64,000 bases of DNA from Hyaloperonospora brassicae (taxonomy: Eukaryota; Oomycota; Peronosporomycetes; Peronosporales; Peronosporaceae): the NCBI GenBank assembly GCA_947650285.1, contig CANTFL010001372.1, positions 62,001 to 126,000 on the forward strand, written 5' to 3'. Each line of letters opens with the position of its first letter. Position 1 is the stretch's first letter. Made by a program: the position numbers and the translations under genes. Shown in pieces: positions 1 through 10,491 of the stretch. Below the pieces are notes generated by a model. It saw only the letters and a list, made by a program, of their open reading frames with translations, made no database searches and was not told the DNA's origin.

Positions 1-1819
1 GCTGGCACTCAGCGTTCCATGACCACTTGACATTTTTCTTGAGCAAGCAATAAAGATGAACAGTCATCTCGGCATAGTTGCGCGAGTACTTGTGCAAGTA
101 CGCCGCTAGACCAAGGAACTTCCTTAGTCCCTTGATATCGACTGGCACTGGCCAGTCGGTGATCGCCTTGATCTTTATGGGATCAGGGCGTACGCCGTGT
201 TTACACACGATGCACCCAAGAAGTGTATATTCGCGGCTAGCGAAATACCACTTCATGAGGTTGGCGTACAACTTATGCTTGCGCATAAGTTGAAGAACCT
301 GACGAGCGCGAGTTCTGTAAACTTCAACGTCCGTCTTTCCGTCCATATCCCGGCTATGGACGAACACATCGTCGAAGTAACTCGGTGCGAAGTCTCGCAC
401 CGGTCTCAACAGATTTGTGACACATCTGTTGAATGTTGCAGGGGCATTGCTCAGCCCCTGTGGCATCACTAGCCACTCCCACATCATCCCGCTGGGGGTA
501 CTCACTGCCGTGAACGGGACGTCCCGTTCACGCATCAGGATCTGATAGAATCCATCCATCAGATCCATGGACGAAAAGATGGTACTCTTTGACATACCAT
601 CTATGATTACGTCCTTCCTCGGTATCGGCGTCTGAGCCGGTACCGTTGCAGCATTCAATTTGTTGAATGCGTGCACTATCCGCCACCCTCCTGTGGCCTT
701 TCGCACACAGAAGGTCGGAGAGCTGTGAGGGGATGTTGATTCCCTCACATGGCTCGCTGCTAAGCGATCGGCAAAGAACTTGTCGATCGCTAGTACTTGT
801 TCACGAGGCAGTGGCCACTGCTTCATGACACAGTATTTCGAGCCCGGTCTGGTCTCGATCTCGTGTCGAGTGCCTTTGTCCTTAGGCAACTCGCAAGGCA
901 CGGATTCAGGGAACACATCCCTGAATTCGATCAAATCCTTATACAAAGGATTTGCCTGAAGTGACTCCCAGGATTGGGACGCGTATCGCTCAATCCGAGT
1001 CTTCTCATCGGGGACACTTTCGTCCATCGATGAGCTGCTGAGAACCCGTTGGTTCTCAGCAAATACTGTTGCCGACCGAATGTCGGTCACATACTCGTCC
1101 TCTGTGACGAGTATGCAGATCTGCTTGACTTTGCCACTACGCAGATCACGCAAGAACCGTTTCGGTTCTAGCGTTGGCAACTGAGTTATCTCCGAAGTCA
1201 ACTTCGGAGGCACAATCAGATCAAGCGTATAAGCGCCTACGCTTGATCCGTCATTAACCAAGACGTTCAACGTCTCGGTTACTTCCTGGGAACTTGCTTC
1301 CACAGGTTGCTGAGGGCCTAATCCCTCAGCAAGCGACTCTTGAGGAATTCCTTCCTCAAGTACGTGGGGACTTATTCCCTCTACATCTTCTGACTGTGGC
1401 TGTGCAACCACAGTCAGGGACCTGTCCTCTACGGTCGACTCTCCAATCGACCTAGGATTTCCATGTTGCCCCTTGGAGGCAACAGGTTTCTTCTGTCTAA
1501 GATGCTGCCCGCTAGGCATGCATCCATGTCCCGGTCCAATCGACTTATTCGAGTGGTGGACCTTCGGCGCAGCCTGTACTTCTGTACAGCCGCCGGGAGC
1601 ATGCTCCACAGTGTAGTGATCAACTACACTGTGATCTTGTGCAGTCGTGCTAACGACCGAACCGCAAGTGAGGCCAGCGCACTCACTCGCAGAACATCCA
1701 CACGCTTGTGGACGCTCCAAGATGTTCATCAGATGGCCATCTGATGAACAAGCAGCAGGCATCTTCACGGATCGATGCTGCCAGCTCACCCTTTGCTCGT
1801 ACTTTCTGAGCCAAGGCAA
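1..1819 (-). pseudogene. pol polyprotein, N-terminal part through reverse transcriptase (element A), incomplete at window edge
   Basis: This is the counterpart of residues 1 to about 606 of the pol frame of element B, with the same motifs. They are a chromovirus-type linker, then the reverse transcriptase fingers and palm, including the MPQGLSNAPATF block and the YFDD catalytic box near base 370. The frame stays open to base 1, where the window ends inside the RT/RNase H connection. Upstream, a TAA at 1895-1897 separates it from the protease frame, exactly as in B. It is called a pseudogene because the upstream gag of the same copy is broken and the shared TAA interrupts the polyprotein. Confidence 0.85.
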
Positions 1820-1894
1820 TCCCAGGATGACATCAAATTTGTCATCCAGATCCAGTACGATGAATTCATCATCGTACTGTTCGCCCTCTAACGT

Positions 1895-2158
1895 TTAGTG
1901 GATTCCGACTACACGTTTCTCAACGGCTATCGATGCGCCTATTGCAAGGCGCACCGTCATCCTTGTGAGGGGAATGTCGCGCTCAACGAACTTGAGCCTG
2001 CGATCTTCCAGTGACTGGCGACGAACAAAATTGTTCGACGCCCCACAGTCTACTAGGGCACGAAGCGACAAATCATTTGTCACTTCCAACTTCAATGTGA
2101 TGAGCGAAACGTCATCACCAGGTGCAGAGACACACAAATGATTGTGTATCTGGAGCAA
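1895..2158 (-). pseudogene. retropepsin-like aspartic protease fragment (element A)
   Basis: The translated frame contains ALVDCGASNNFV. This is the active-site loop of a retroviral-type aspartic protease, with Cys in place of the usual Ser or Thr (DCGA). The frame begins at a TTG codon after a TGA and ends at a TAA. The protease flap and second half continue in the same frame after the TAA, where FDVILGLPWL is readable. The identical TAA occurs in element B, so either both copies descend from an already interrupted source or the codon is read through. Confidence 0.75.
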
Positions 2159-2218
2159 CTTTCGTCAAGAGATTTGCAAATTCTCTTGAGGTTGCTGGAT
2201 CAGTAGGGCGCTCCGCCC

Positions 2219-3381
2219 CTACTGACCCCGACCATTTTTTGATGGTCCGTCTCGCTGTTGCGGCTTCGCAACAGCGCTGGACCCACTCCCATTGCCCTTC
2301 TTGGCGAATGGTCGTCCATTTCGCTCAGTACTGTTTGTTACTGGGCGTGGAGCACTACACTTGTATGCGTAGTGCCCTAACTTCTGACAGCGATTGCACC
2401 TCTGCAATCGCTTGTTGTTTGAAGAGCGAGGTCTCTCGCTCTCAATATAACAGAGGTCCATTGGTTCTGGACCTCCGATCTCTTGTCGTCTTGGTGGAAG
2501 ATAAGAGTTTGAGCTAGCATGAGACAGGCTCATGCTGTCTTCCTGTTCCGCGGCTGATATCGCTTCTTCAAGCGTATTCAGCTCCAGGCGGAACAGGTGG
2601 CTCCTGACGGGCCCTTCGGCGAGCCCTTGCATGAACACCGTAATCAATGTGTGTTCATGGACTGAATTAGCAGTTATACTGCTCGCGAGGAGTCGTATAT
2701 GTTGAGCGTAAGCGTGCACATCACGCTTACCCTGTTTGAGTTTCAGGAGCTCTAAACGAGCTCTGGACGAGCCCTGAACTTAGCCTGTGGCAGCTCAAGT
2801 GTTTGTCGGATCCGGGACTTGAAGTCATCTAGCGACCTAAACACATTTGGGTCGCTACTCTCGAGCCCCAGGGACCAAGTTTTGGCACGTCCTGCCGAGT
2901 GGGTTTGAGCAAATTTAAGTTTCATTTCCTTATCGTCGACACGACGTGCCTTCAAGGCTCTGTCGAGTTCGACGAACCACAATAACAGGGAGTCTTCCGG
3001 GACTCCACTGTACTTGTAGATGTCAACTTTCATGACTTCAAGACGACGCGCATGTGCCGTCCCGCCCACAGCAGCATGGAATTGCTGCTGTCTCAACAGC
3101 TCTGTCTGTTGAGCACCGAGTTCTCTCAACTGCTCGGCCTGTTGATAGCCTTACGGGTGAACCAAGGATACTTTCCCCCTCCAGATGGCAAGTTCATGTT
3201 GTATGAACTTGGCTATAGCGGCATGTTGTTGGTCTCTGTCTAGAGACTCCAACATGGCGCTAATGGCGACCTCGCGTACGGTAGAACTCATTCGTTCTAC
3301 CGCACTCCATTCTATGTCACTCAAATGGTTAAACCCTTCACGCGTGGCGTGAAAGGTCTCTTCATCATCCAACATGTTCAT
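2219..3381 (-). pseudogene. gag pseudogene (element A)
   Basis: It is homologous to the intact 384-residue gag of element B, ending in a zinc knuckle of the C-x2-C-x4-H-x4-C type (CNRCQKLGHYAYKC). Two lesions are visible. A TAA near 3151 stands where B reads a glutamine codon (CAA). A roughly 10-base duplication of an AGAGCTCGTTT-like string near 2745-2760 shifts the frame between the matrix/capsid part and the zinc-knuckle part. A and B differ here at roughly one base in eight to ten, far more than in pol. Confidence 0.85.
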
Positions 3382-3407
3382 GTTGGATGTTGTGGTCCTT
3401 GGAAGGA

Positions 3408-3423
3408 CTACAAAGTGCTACCA
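3408..3423 (-). other. primer binding site, element A
   Basis: On the minus strand, two bases inside the 5' LTR, the sequence is TGGTAGCACTTTGTAG. It starts with the TGG complementary to a tRNA CCA end. The first ten bases are shared with the primer binding sites of elements B, C and D. Confidence 0.7.
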
Positions 3424-3425
3424 GG

Positions 3426-3817
3426 TGTAACGGGGCACACCCTTGCGTGAACTTAACGCAAGGGTATCGGTGCCCCGACAGACGTACACAAGGCAAGCGA
3501 GGAAGCGTAGGTAGGGTAAAAGCAGAACTGTTATAATAATATAATTAAGTCTTTTGCTACTGTCTCTCTGTTTGACTTAACTTAATTATGCTAATATAAC
3601 TGAGTGTATGATGACGTCTCGTCACCACTCATTGCGCGCGTCTTGCGGCGATTGGTGGGTTGATATCATCAAGATATCAACCAATGAACAGACCCTTTGG
3701 TCGACCCTTTAATATCACCGCTTCGGTGATATTGTTTAAAGAATATTCAACTTCATAATCTTTATTGTCGTAGTTTCTTTAAAGTGACAATCTCATGTAA
3801 CGGGCTGCCCCGTTACA
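3426..3817 (-). repeat. 5' LTR of element A (family 1, LTR subtype 1)
   Basis: The 392-bp LTR has TG...CA ends (TGTAACGGGG...CCCCGTTACA) and is closely matched by 19104-19494. It contains several hairpins, for example CCCTTGCGT/ACGCAAGGG at 3440-3464 and GTAACGGG/CCCGTTAC at 3797-3816. It carries the subtype-1 string GGGTATCGGTGCC rather than the GGGTTTTGAGTGCC of the LTRs at 11511 and 46334. Confidence 0.92.
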
Positions 3818-4651
3818 ACGTCCGTATATCGCTTCTCCATCCGCCGTCGTCAGCCTGATTATCCGACATGACGCTCATCTTCTCCCGTCCCAGATGTCAA
3901 CTTGTCACTTGCTCGTCCCATTCGTCACGCTCGTAAGGCAATCAGATGAAGTCGCCCACAACCTGTAACAGGAGTTGCAGCTACGGTCGCAACTTCAATT
4001 TCCTGTCAAAAACAATGCTTTCTAACAGACGGGACGCGCAAGCGGATAAGCAGGAGTATTTTTCGGAATGGAGGTCAACCCCGCGCCACTTGTCGCCGTT
4101 GCGGCGGTTGCACAGTCCAAGTCCGGGGGTCGCGTATGCAGCCGATGGAAGTTACAATCGCGGATGGTAGTGATCCAAGGGGAGAACATTTGGCGGATTG
4201 GGATTCTAAACGCCTCGCACTTACTTCGGTGATCGCAGTCCACGTCGAGGGGTTGCACGAGCGGCTGATAGGGGCCACCATCGCACATGGGTGAGCTCCT
4301 CGGAGAGAGAAAACGGCAGTTTATCGTTTCCGCGCCTCGCAGTCACTTCGGTGATCGCAATCCAAGTCGAGGGGCCGCGCAAGCGGTCATCAGGGTTTCC
4401 CTACGATCTGTGCCTTCGCTTCGGCGATTGCACACTTTTTTCCAATCCGGCCGCCCGGGCGGCCGTGACAAATAACGAACGATACACGTTTGTCCGTTAG
4501 TTACAGCAGCTACGTCTGACAAACAGAGAGCGTCCCTTTAGGAGACACGCCCCGTACATTCACTGGACTCGTATGACCATTGGCGTTGCCATCCGGGCTT
4601 AGGAACTTTTCAGACATCTTGCAACCTTACGCAGTTAAATAGACACGTCTA
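3818..4651. repeat. intergenic region with degenerate ~122-bp tandem repeat
   Basis: There is no gene here. A unit containing CTTCGGTGATCGCARTCC and GTCGAGGGG occurs at 4211-4263 and 4333-4386, 122 bases apart. A more diverged copy starts near 4084 and a truncated one lies near 4413-4433. It may be the remains of a local tandem array. Confidence 0.5.
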
Positions 4652-4677
4652 CCTCTCTCTCTCTCTCTCTCTCTCGC
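4652..4677. repeat. (CT)n microsatellite
   Basis: A run of about twelve CT dinucleotides lies some 230 bases upstream of the effector start codon. ORFs across it on the minus strand are low-complexity artefacts. Confidence 0.9.
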
Positions 4678-4867
4678 ATACGCCCCTTGACGAAGAAAGC
4701 TGGTTTTGACGAAGCCAGACCAGCTCTTATTATGCGACAGTAGTACCATATTGATTCTTGCGCACAAGAAAAGTACGGACTGGATCTGGTACGACAGACA
4801 ACATTTGACAAGAGCAAAACTGGCATGTTCACGCAAAGCAGCGGCTGATAGGGATTGCGGCATGCAT

Positions 4868-4883
4868 CTCTCATTCTGCAATT
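4868..4883 (+). promoter_or_regulatory. oomycete core promoter (Inr + FPR) of effector gene
   Basis: TCTCATTCTGCAATTG matches the oomycete initiator (TCATTYY) fused to the flanking promoter region (CAATT-type). It lies about 37 bases upstream of the ATG at 4907. The paralogue at 22350 has an equivalent element at the same distance, which supports both the promoter call and the chosen start codon. Confidence 0.7.
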
Positions 4884-4906
4884 GCCTGGCAGAGGCGAGT
4901 ATCCTC

Positions 4907-5878
4907 ATGCGCTTGCTCAGGTATGTACTCACGGCCTTGGCGTTCTTTGTTGCAGAAACTGCTGGGTCAGCAAACACTGTCGGATTTCAGGCCAAGGTTG
5001 CTGCCCGCACCACGTCCCCAGCTCTCTCTCGCACGAATGAGACCCTGTCCTTTGCGTCAAGTGTTGGTAAACACCACGACCGTCCTGTGTTCGACATCAA
5101 CGACGAAGACCAGAACGAGGAGGAGAGGGCCATGCCGTTCGCAAGTCACTTCGAATCAATCCTAAAGTGGTTCAGGAGCTTCTTTGATGGAACCAAGACT
5201 AAAACGCTCGTCGGAAATGTCGTTGGGCGCATGACGGCGGAGCAGATCGTCGACAGAAGAAAAGTCGTCAAGATGGATGAGTTTGTGCAGCTGCTAGCTA
5301 AGGAATTCCAAGTTCCGAACCGCCGTTGGAATTACGCTAAGGTGGTCGACTCCTTAACGACCACAGGCGTACCTTCCAGTGTCAACCAACCCCATGTGGA
5401 GTATGAAGATCTGATAACAGCTTTTGTTTCGCTTCGAAAACTTCGTCACATGGGGGTTCACGCTGACCGCATGCATGCGGCTTTAGTTGAGAAGATGGGA
5501 CATAACTTACCGGAGAGGTTATATGCCCAGTGGATCAAGCTGGGTTTAACTCCCGATGAAGCTCTCGAGATCGTTTTGACTGGGCATGAAGCAAAGTTTT
5601 CACTATTCCGTAGGTATTACCACGGTGTGGATGCTATCGTGCACGACGTTATGCGTCCGGTCAACGTGGTGTACAACTACGTCGAAGCATACCGGCTTGG
5701 ACACAGGTACAGCGAGGACGCCGAGACGAAGCTGTACAAAGTCGTCACGGACACGCTGAAGAAGCGAGGTGCCCATCGTTCGGCTGGAAAAACTGGACAT
5801 GGACATGACGCGGAACCGTTACATGATTTTGGGGATATGACGATGGATGGAGCCGGATTTGGTGACTTTGGAATGTGA
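4907..5878 (+). CDS. secreted EER-containing, WY-like candidate effector
   Basis: The 323-residue protein starts at the ATG 37 bases after the core promoter; the open frame extends further upstream but without promoter support. Residues 1-22 form a signal peptide (MRLLRYVLTALAFFVAETAG). No canonical RXLR is present, but GKHHDRP (54-60) sits where RXLR normally lies and is followed by an acidic stretch with EEER at 71-74. The body is alpha-helical, with modules resembling WY/LWY folds, for example YAQWIKLGLTPDEALEIVL around 207-224. The C-terminal tail is Gly/His/Asp-rich (about 290-323). By family knowledge such proteins are secreted and delivered into host plant cells; the host target is unknown. 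It is a paralogue of the broken gene at 22350-23222, with similarity in the promoter and 3' flank as well. It could instead be an apoplastic secreted protein. Confidence 0.8.
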   Translation: MRLLRYVLTALAFFVAETAGSANTVGFQAKVAARTTSPALSRTNETLSFASSVGKHHDRPVFDINDEDQNEEERAMPFASHFESILKWFRSFFDGTKTKTLVGNVVGRMTAEQIVDRRKVVKMDEFVQLLAKEFQVPNRRWNYAKVVDSLTTTGVPSSVNQPHVEYEDLITAFVSLRKLRHMGVHADRMHAALVEKMGHNLPERLYAQWIKLGLTPDEALEIVLTGHEAKFSLFRRYYHGVDAIVHDVMRPVNVVYNYVEAYRLGHRYSEDAETKLYKVVTDTLKKRGAHRSAGKTGHGHDAEPLHDFGDMTMDGAGFGDFGM

Positions 5879-6154
5879 AGCTGAGCGCTGCCCACCCTGA
5901 TGTAGTTGTGCATATCGTGGATGCATGGTACGGAGTTAGTGATACGTTGTTTGTTTTCATATCTGTTTAGAAGTAGCGACATTGAATGCACACACTTTGA
6001 CTTACCGTAACTTACAAGGAAAACTTTAACCACGACAGCCTGTCCATCACAATGAGCTTCATTTCTTCAGTATGTAGTACAAAATCAAGTGAGGAAGTTT
6101 GCTACATGTTCCGCAGGTGTCGTAGGAGCAAGGCAAGCGAGTACAATATGATAA
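5879..6154. other. 3' flank of effector gene, duplicated in the paralogue
   Basis: There is no separate gene. Strings such as GCCCACCCTGA, GTTAGTGATA, GAAGTARCGACRTTGAAT and ACTTWCRTAACWT recur in the same order downstream of the paralogue (23310-23470). The duplication therefore extended through the 3' untranslated region. Confidence 0.55.
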
Positions 6155-6708
6155 CACTCGCAAAACATCAGTTTGATTACAAAAAAGCTATCGTTTTGTG
6201 GGCGTTGTCATCAACTTGGCATTGCAGTCAGCGAACATACGATCGGCGAGCACAGAATGTGTCATGATCGAAGCCCCCCATCCGATCATGACACATTCTG
6301 TGCTCGCCGATCGTATGTTCGCTGACTGGCGAGTCGAAGCATGGGACACACATTTTCCAAGCAGCGCGGACGACATTCCTCGATTAAGTGGCGTCTGAAT
6401 ACGCGCTTGTAGCGAAATGCACGCTTGCAGCTAGTACCGCATATAGTATGCTGGAGCAAATTGTTCGGTCGGTTGTTTCCATCGCGACTACACTTGACCG
6501 ACTCCACGTGGCCAGGCAACATCTCATCGTCTAGTACATCTATCCGTTGCAACGTCCACATCGTACAATGACGCATCGCACACATCGTATAAGTGATAGC
6601 GTAGCTGTTGTACAGATCATCTCCCGAAAGGCAAACGTCAATGCACGGACGTGCGACGATGAGGCCACCGATCGATTCGACGCACTGGCGACTGCAGATG
6701 ATTCGTTG
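6155..6708. repeat. 554-bp direct repeat, copy 1 (palindrome-bearing module)
   Basis: It is nearly identical to 10492-11045, with a few substitutions. It starts CACTCGCAAAACATC and ends GATTCGTTG. The minus strand holds a zinc-finger-like string (CGTSCKRAFRYKRVFRRHL followed by IEEC, i.e. C-x3-C-x12-H-x4-C) in an open frame interrupted elsewhere. The two copies bracket 3.8 kb in an LTR-like arrangement, but they lack TG...CA ends and no target duplication was found. The type of element is unknown. Confidence 0.8.
6227..6326. repeat. perfect 44-bp-arm palindrome (hairpin), copy 1
   Basis: Arms 6227-6270 and 6283-6326 are exact reverse complements around a 12-base spacer. The arm begins GTCAGCGAACATACGATCGG. 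The second direct repeat carries the same structure with one mismatch. Confidence 0.95.
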
Positions 6709-9700
6709 TGTGATCGTTAGCACCTGGTCGCAAAGTGTCCATCGCCGGATTACCGATCGTCGCTTGGGTCGACTAATGCTCCTTCTACGACAAGGCATTC
6801 GGCAGAAAGACATCCCACACGAGACAGAAGATCGTGAGCGACGTCTTTTCACTCCTCGTAGTCGCTCACTGTCTGAGCCGAGTCGTAGCTGACGAGCAAT
6901 ATCTCTGTGTAGTGAAAGGCTCGAAACAGCCCAATGCAGAACGTATATCCGTGACCCTCTGCCCGCTATGCGTGCGCCCACTAGACATGAGTAGGCTCAC
7001 AATAGCTGTGTTTCCCGTGCCTGCTGCATAGCACATCACCATATCCCCGAACAGCGTCGACCAATACTTCATTGTCATGACGCTTGATCACACATGCCGC
7101 TGCCGTACACATCATCAATGCTACCGCGCCTGCTGTGAACCTCCCCCCACATCAAACTATCCGAACAGTGCAGCAGCTTGTCACAGCTCGTCTTTCCTGC
7201 GTCTCCGTACTAACTTGATCATGTACGTTTGCCCATGCATTCCAGATCCAGCTCAACATAATGCCTTGCGCTTAACATGCACTCAAGCATATCATCCTCC
7301 ATTCCGACGCGAGTGACGATGTCCCTTCATGTCATTGCTCACTCTTTGTGTGCAACATCGCTCGAATGCCCCCTGATAAAGTCTCGGCTGCAGACGCCAA
7401 TTGTGTTACAACATCAAGCGTCCATGCAGAAACCAGTGAGATGCTGTGTGCGCTCTTCTGATGGCAACTTCATGCGATGTCAAGACACGATACACACTTG
7501 TTGCCACACGTCGTTTCTTCGTGACTTCAGCAAAAGCTCTATCTGCTCTATTTTCCTCATGCGGCTGTTCCTGTTTCTCCGTGGCATCATTGTCCTGTTC
7601 TCCGCCATCCCAGTGCGCTCTGAGTTCACTCACACAGATTGGGCCAGAGATCTTGACAGACGATGTTACGTAAGCGTATGACCTCTCACTGGCAGCGACC
7701 ACGTCGTCACTGCGTTGCCGCTGTCCTGAGAGCAGTCATGATCGTCGCGGTTGTCGTCTTCTTCAAGGACGAGTTGCAACCACAAGCAAATCGACCGAGT
7801 GGCGAAGGGTAACTGTGCGCGGACTCTTCAATGACAGCAAATGGAAACAAGCCAACGATAATCACGATGACGCGTCACGGTAGCTCGATGACACGAGCGA
7901 TGCAATAGAGCTCGAGTGAGTGCAATCACGATGAACCAGGTTTACCATGTTGTCCGCTGCATTCGCCGTCGGAGGGACTTGCGTTAGACGAGTCTCTGTA
8001 CCAAGCGTCGTGAGAGCAGTCAGAGAGGGACAGAAGTGCTTTCCGGACAGCTGGCAGATAGCGGCGGCGAAAGAAGATGATGTTCGCGACGACGTAGCAT
8101 CATGTCGTAGTGATCTAACCTCCGCATGGACACACCTCTATATGATTAGCCTTCGGCGGATATCGGGAAACGGGTTGTGTGTTGCGTCGAGCTGCCCATC
8201 GTGCCAGGAAGCTCATCCAGTAACTTCACCACCAGCTGTTCAACCAGTCAAGTGGGAGTCACGCTCAGCGGCATACTGCTTATCGTAGTTCACTTCACTA
8301 AAACACTGGTGAGCGGTCATGAAGCGTGGCGCAGAAGTCATATCGCTCGAACCACGCTTGAGAGATGCGCCTTCCACAGCATGTCATCATCTTTCCGGAA
8401 GTCAAGCTCACCTCAGGTCGAGCAGTGATCAAGGCTCGGTGCCTATTCTTCGTCAAGCTGCAACTTTCTCATACGCCAATGGTCGAAGAGGCCGTATGCG
8501 CTCATGGTATGTACAGTGTTTCACGATCGTGTCATGGGAAGAGATGATGGATGAAGACAACGACGCTGGGACGACTTGCGGGAAATCAACAGAATGACGG
8601 CGCTGCTCGTGAATACCGGAGCGTTTGTCGTTGCCGTTGCTGTTGTGAACGGTATGCGCCCCATGATGTGGGTTGCTCATACTGTGCTCGACGTTGCTCG
8701 ACGTTCACACCATGAGATATGAAGCGACGCCTTGCCAGTAGCTCGAGTACATTATCATCACAGGATCGAACAGCACAGGTTGGAGTGGTTGAGCATGAGC
8801 CATGATTGCGTATGCTATGCAGATGGCTGACGGCGCCTTTTCGTAGCAAACTTCGTTTCACGAGGCTGATCTTCTACTGCGATACCAGCAGGTCACTTGC
8901 AATTGTCATTCCAAGTACTTCCGCCCACGAATTGATGAAAAAACGGCTTCTTTGCACAGCGATCGTGGCAAGCAGGTAAGTCAAAAAGTCCGGACGCGGA
9001 AGCCGTTGAGCTCTCCAAGATCTCGGCACACCCGCGTCACAACATCTGCCGCTGTACGCTTCAACGCGGACTGTACGGCAAGCAAAGCCGTTGCTTGAGA
9101 AGTCGAGCTAATGTTTTATTCAGAGCGAAAGACGATCGCAATGGTACCTGCTGCCCCATACAACCATATCGTCATTCTGATATAGCGGGACGCACAAGCA
9201 CAAAAAAGATGCCTTACGTCCTCTGTGAACGGACAGATGCAACGGGGAGCACGGAAATGATCGAAGATCAGAGACTGATCGATGCTTTTGTCGACATACA
9301 ACGCGCACCGCAACCGGAAGACGAGGGATATACCAATCGATCCTGTGCGCCAATCCCACTCAATTGGGATTGCTATGCAGCTATCGAGCAACCGATAAAA
9401 CAAGTTGTGAAGCCGACTGGAAGTCTGACCGGTAAACTTAGGCCAGCGAGGACAGGCTAGTTCCAGATCGGTTGCACTCAACTTGAGCACCCATACGTCT
9501 GGCGAACTGCAATGTGGGGTCGCAGCACTGTAGCTGACCATGGCCCGAAGGTTCCAACTCTTTCGGCAGGATATGTTTCCCGATCCAGCAGACCGTTATC
9601 TGATCGGCTTCTAGGAGTAACATGTCGAATTGGATCGGTACGGTAGCGTCTGGCCCCGCTTCGCGAAGGGCCTCACCCATAACGATCCATCCACGCGCTT

Positions 9701-10491
9701 GCAGTCGAGCAGTGAGCCAAGTCAGCTGCACCGAGTCCAACATCGGTGCTATCGCGCACACCAGTCACATGACTCGGAGCTGTCGAACCGAAGTGGCTCG
9801 TAGGCGTCAGGAACCTCATGACCTTCGACTCCGACACCCGGGACATTCTGCTAAGCTGATGCGTACGACGCGTGAGGCCGCATACGAACCCACGGGTTGG
9901 CCCAATGCCGTGTCTGCAATGGAAGACGAGTAACACGTCCACGCGCGAGCACAGACGTGTCCCTATGCAGCACGAAGGTAACCCATCGTCTAGACTCGGT
10001 GTCGGTCCACGTGGCGCACATGGCTTCACATTGGACACGAGCGGTTGCGAGACTACACGCAGGTACGCATAGACTTTACGCAGGTACAAATGAGCAAGAG
10101 ATCCATTGGTGGCGCAGTCATGCGACCGGTTGACGGCAAGCAAAGTCGATCGCCGTCGGATAAACCGTCCGATCCGCCGTCGGACAAGTTCGGTATGAAC
10201 CGGTACAAAAACCGAAACAAAATGAGTCCCGCGAATGTCGCGCGTGTGGTCTGTCGTTCAAGCGGAAAACTGGTCGATCTCATGTGACGCACATGGATCG
10301 AATGACAGTACCTGATTGGCTCAAACTAGCTCGTGGCTTCATCCGTCCGTGCCAGCTGGATCGAACCTGTCGTCGTCCTCCCTGTACCTCGCTCGAATGA
10401 CCGATGGCTACTTGACTTGCTCTGACACGTCACTCGCACGAGGTCATCGGACCGCTTGTCCTTTTTCCGTCCAGCACTCAAGCGCAGGTAG
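6709..10491. other. gene-poor block between the two 554-bp repeats; no confident gene
   Basis: Several short open frames exist on both strands but none has a recognisable domain or a sustained frame. The best minus-strand stretches (about 6866-7078, 9116-9541, 9438-9761 and 9673-10143) look like decayed coding DNA switching frame repeatedly. They could be the interior of a dead mobile element bracketed by the direct repeats, or host pseudogenes. No function is assigned. Confidence 0.4.

Larger units (their letters stand above)
1..3817 (-). mobile_element. Ty3/gypsy LTR retrotransposon A (family 1), 5' half, cut by window start
   Basis: Read on the minus strand, the order is 5' LTR (3426-3817), primer binding site, gag, protease, then reverse transcriptase running off the window at base 1. 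It matches element B (11511-19494) at an offset of 15686 bases. The stretch 1-2515 differs from B at only a handful of positions, but the gag region 2516-3160 is visibly more diverged. The base after the LTR begins ACGTC; the other end lies outside the window, so no target-site duplication can be tested. The copy is defective, because gag is broken by a stop and a small duplication. The sequence is dense in short inverted repeats, as in B. Confidence 0.93.

Noticed and set aside
4627..4977. 116-codon minus-strand frame upstream of the effector
   Set aside because: It is antisense to the effector promoter and start and runs through the CT microsatellite, giving repeated Arg-Glu.
6227..6326. 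CRISPR-like or bacterial attachment-site interpretation of the palindromes
   Set aside because: The window is eukaryotic. There are only two palindromes, each inside a 554-bp duplicate, with no regular spacers.
6286..6981. 231-codon minus-strand frame across the first direct repeat
   Set aside because: It starts within the palindrome and only its zinc-finger-like part is shared with the second repeat. There is no sustained domain, so I describe the string but do not call a gene.
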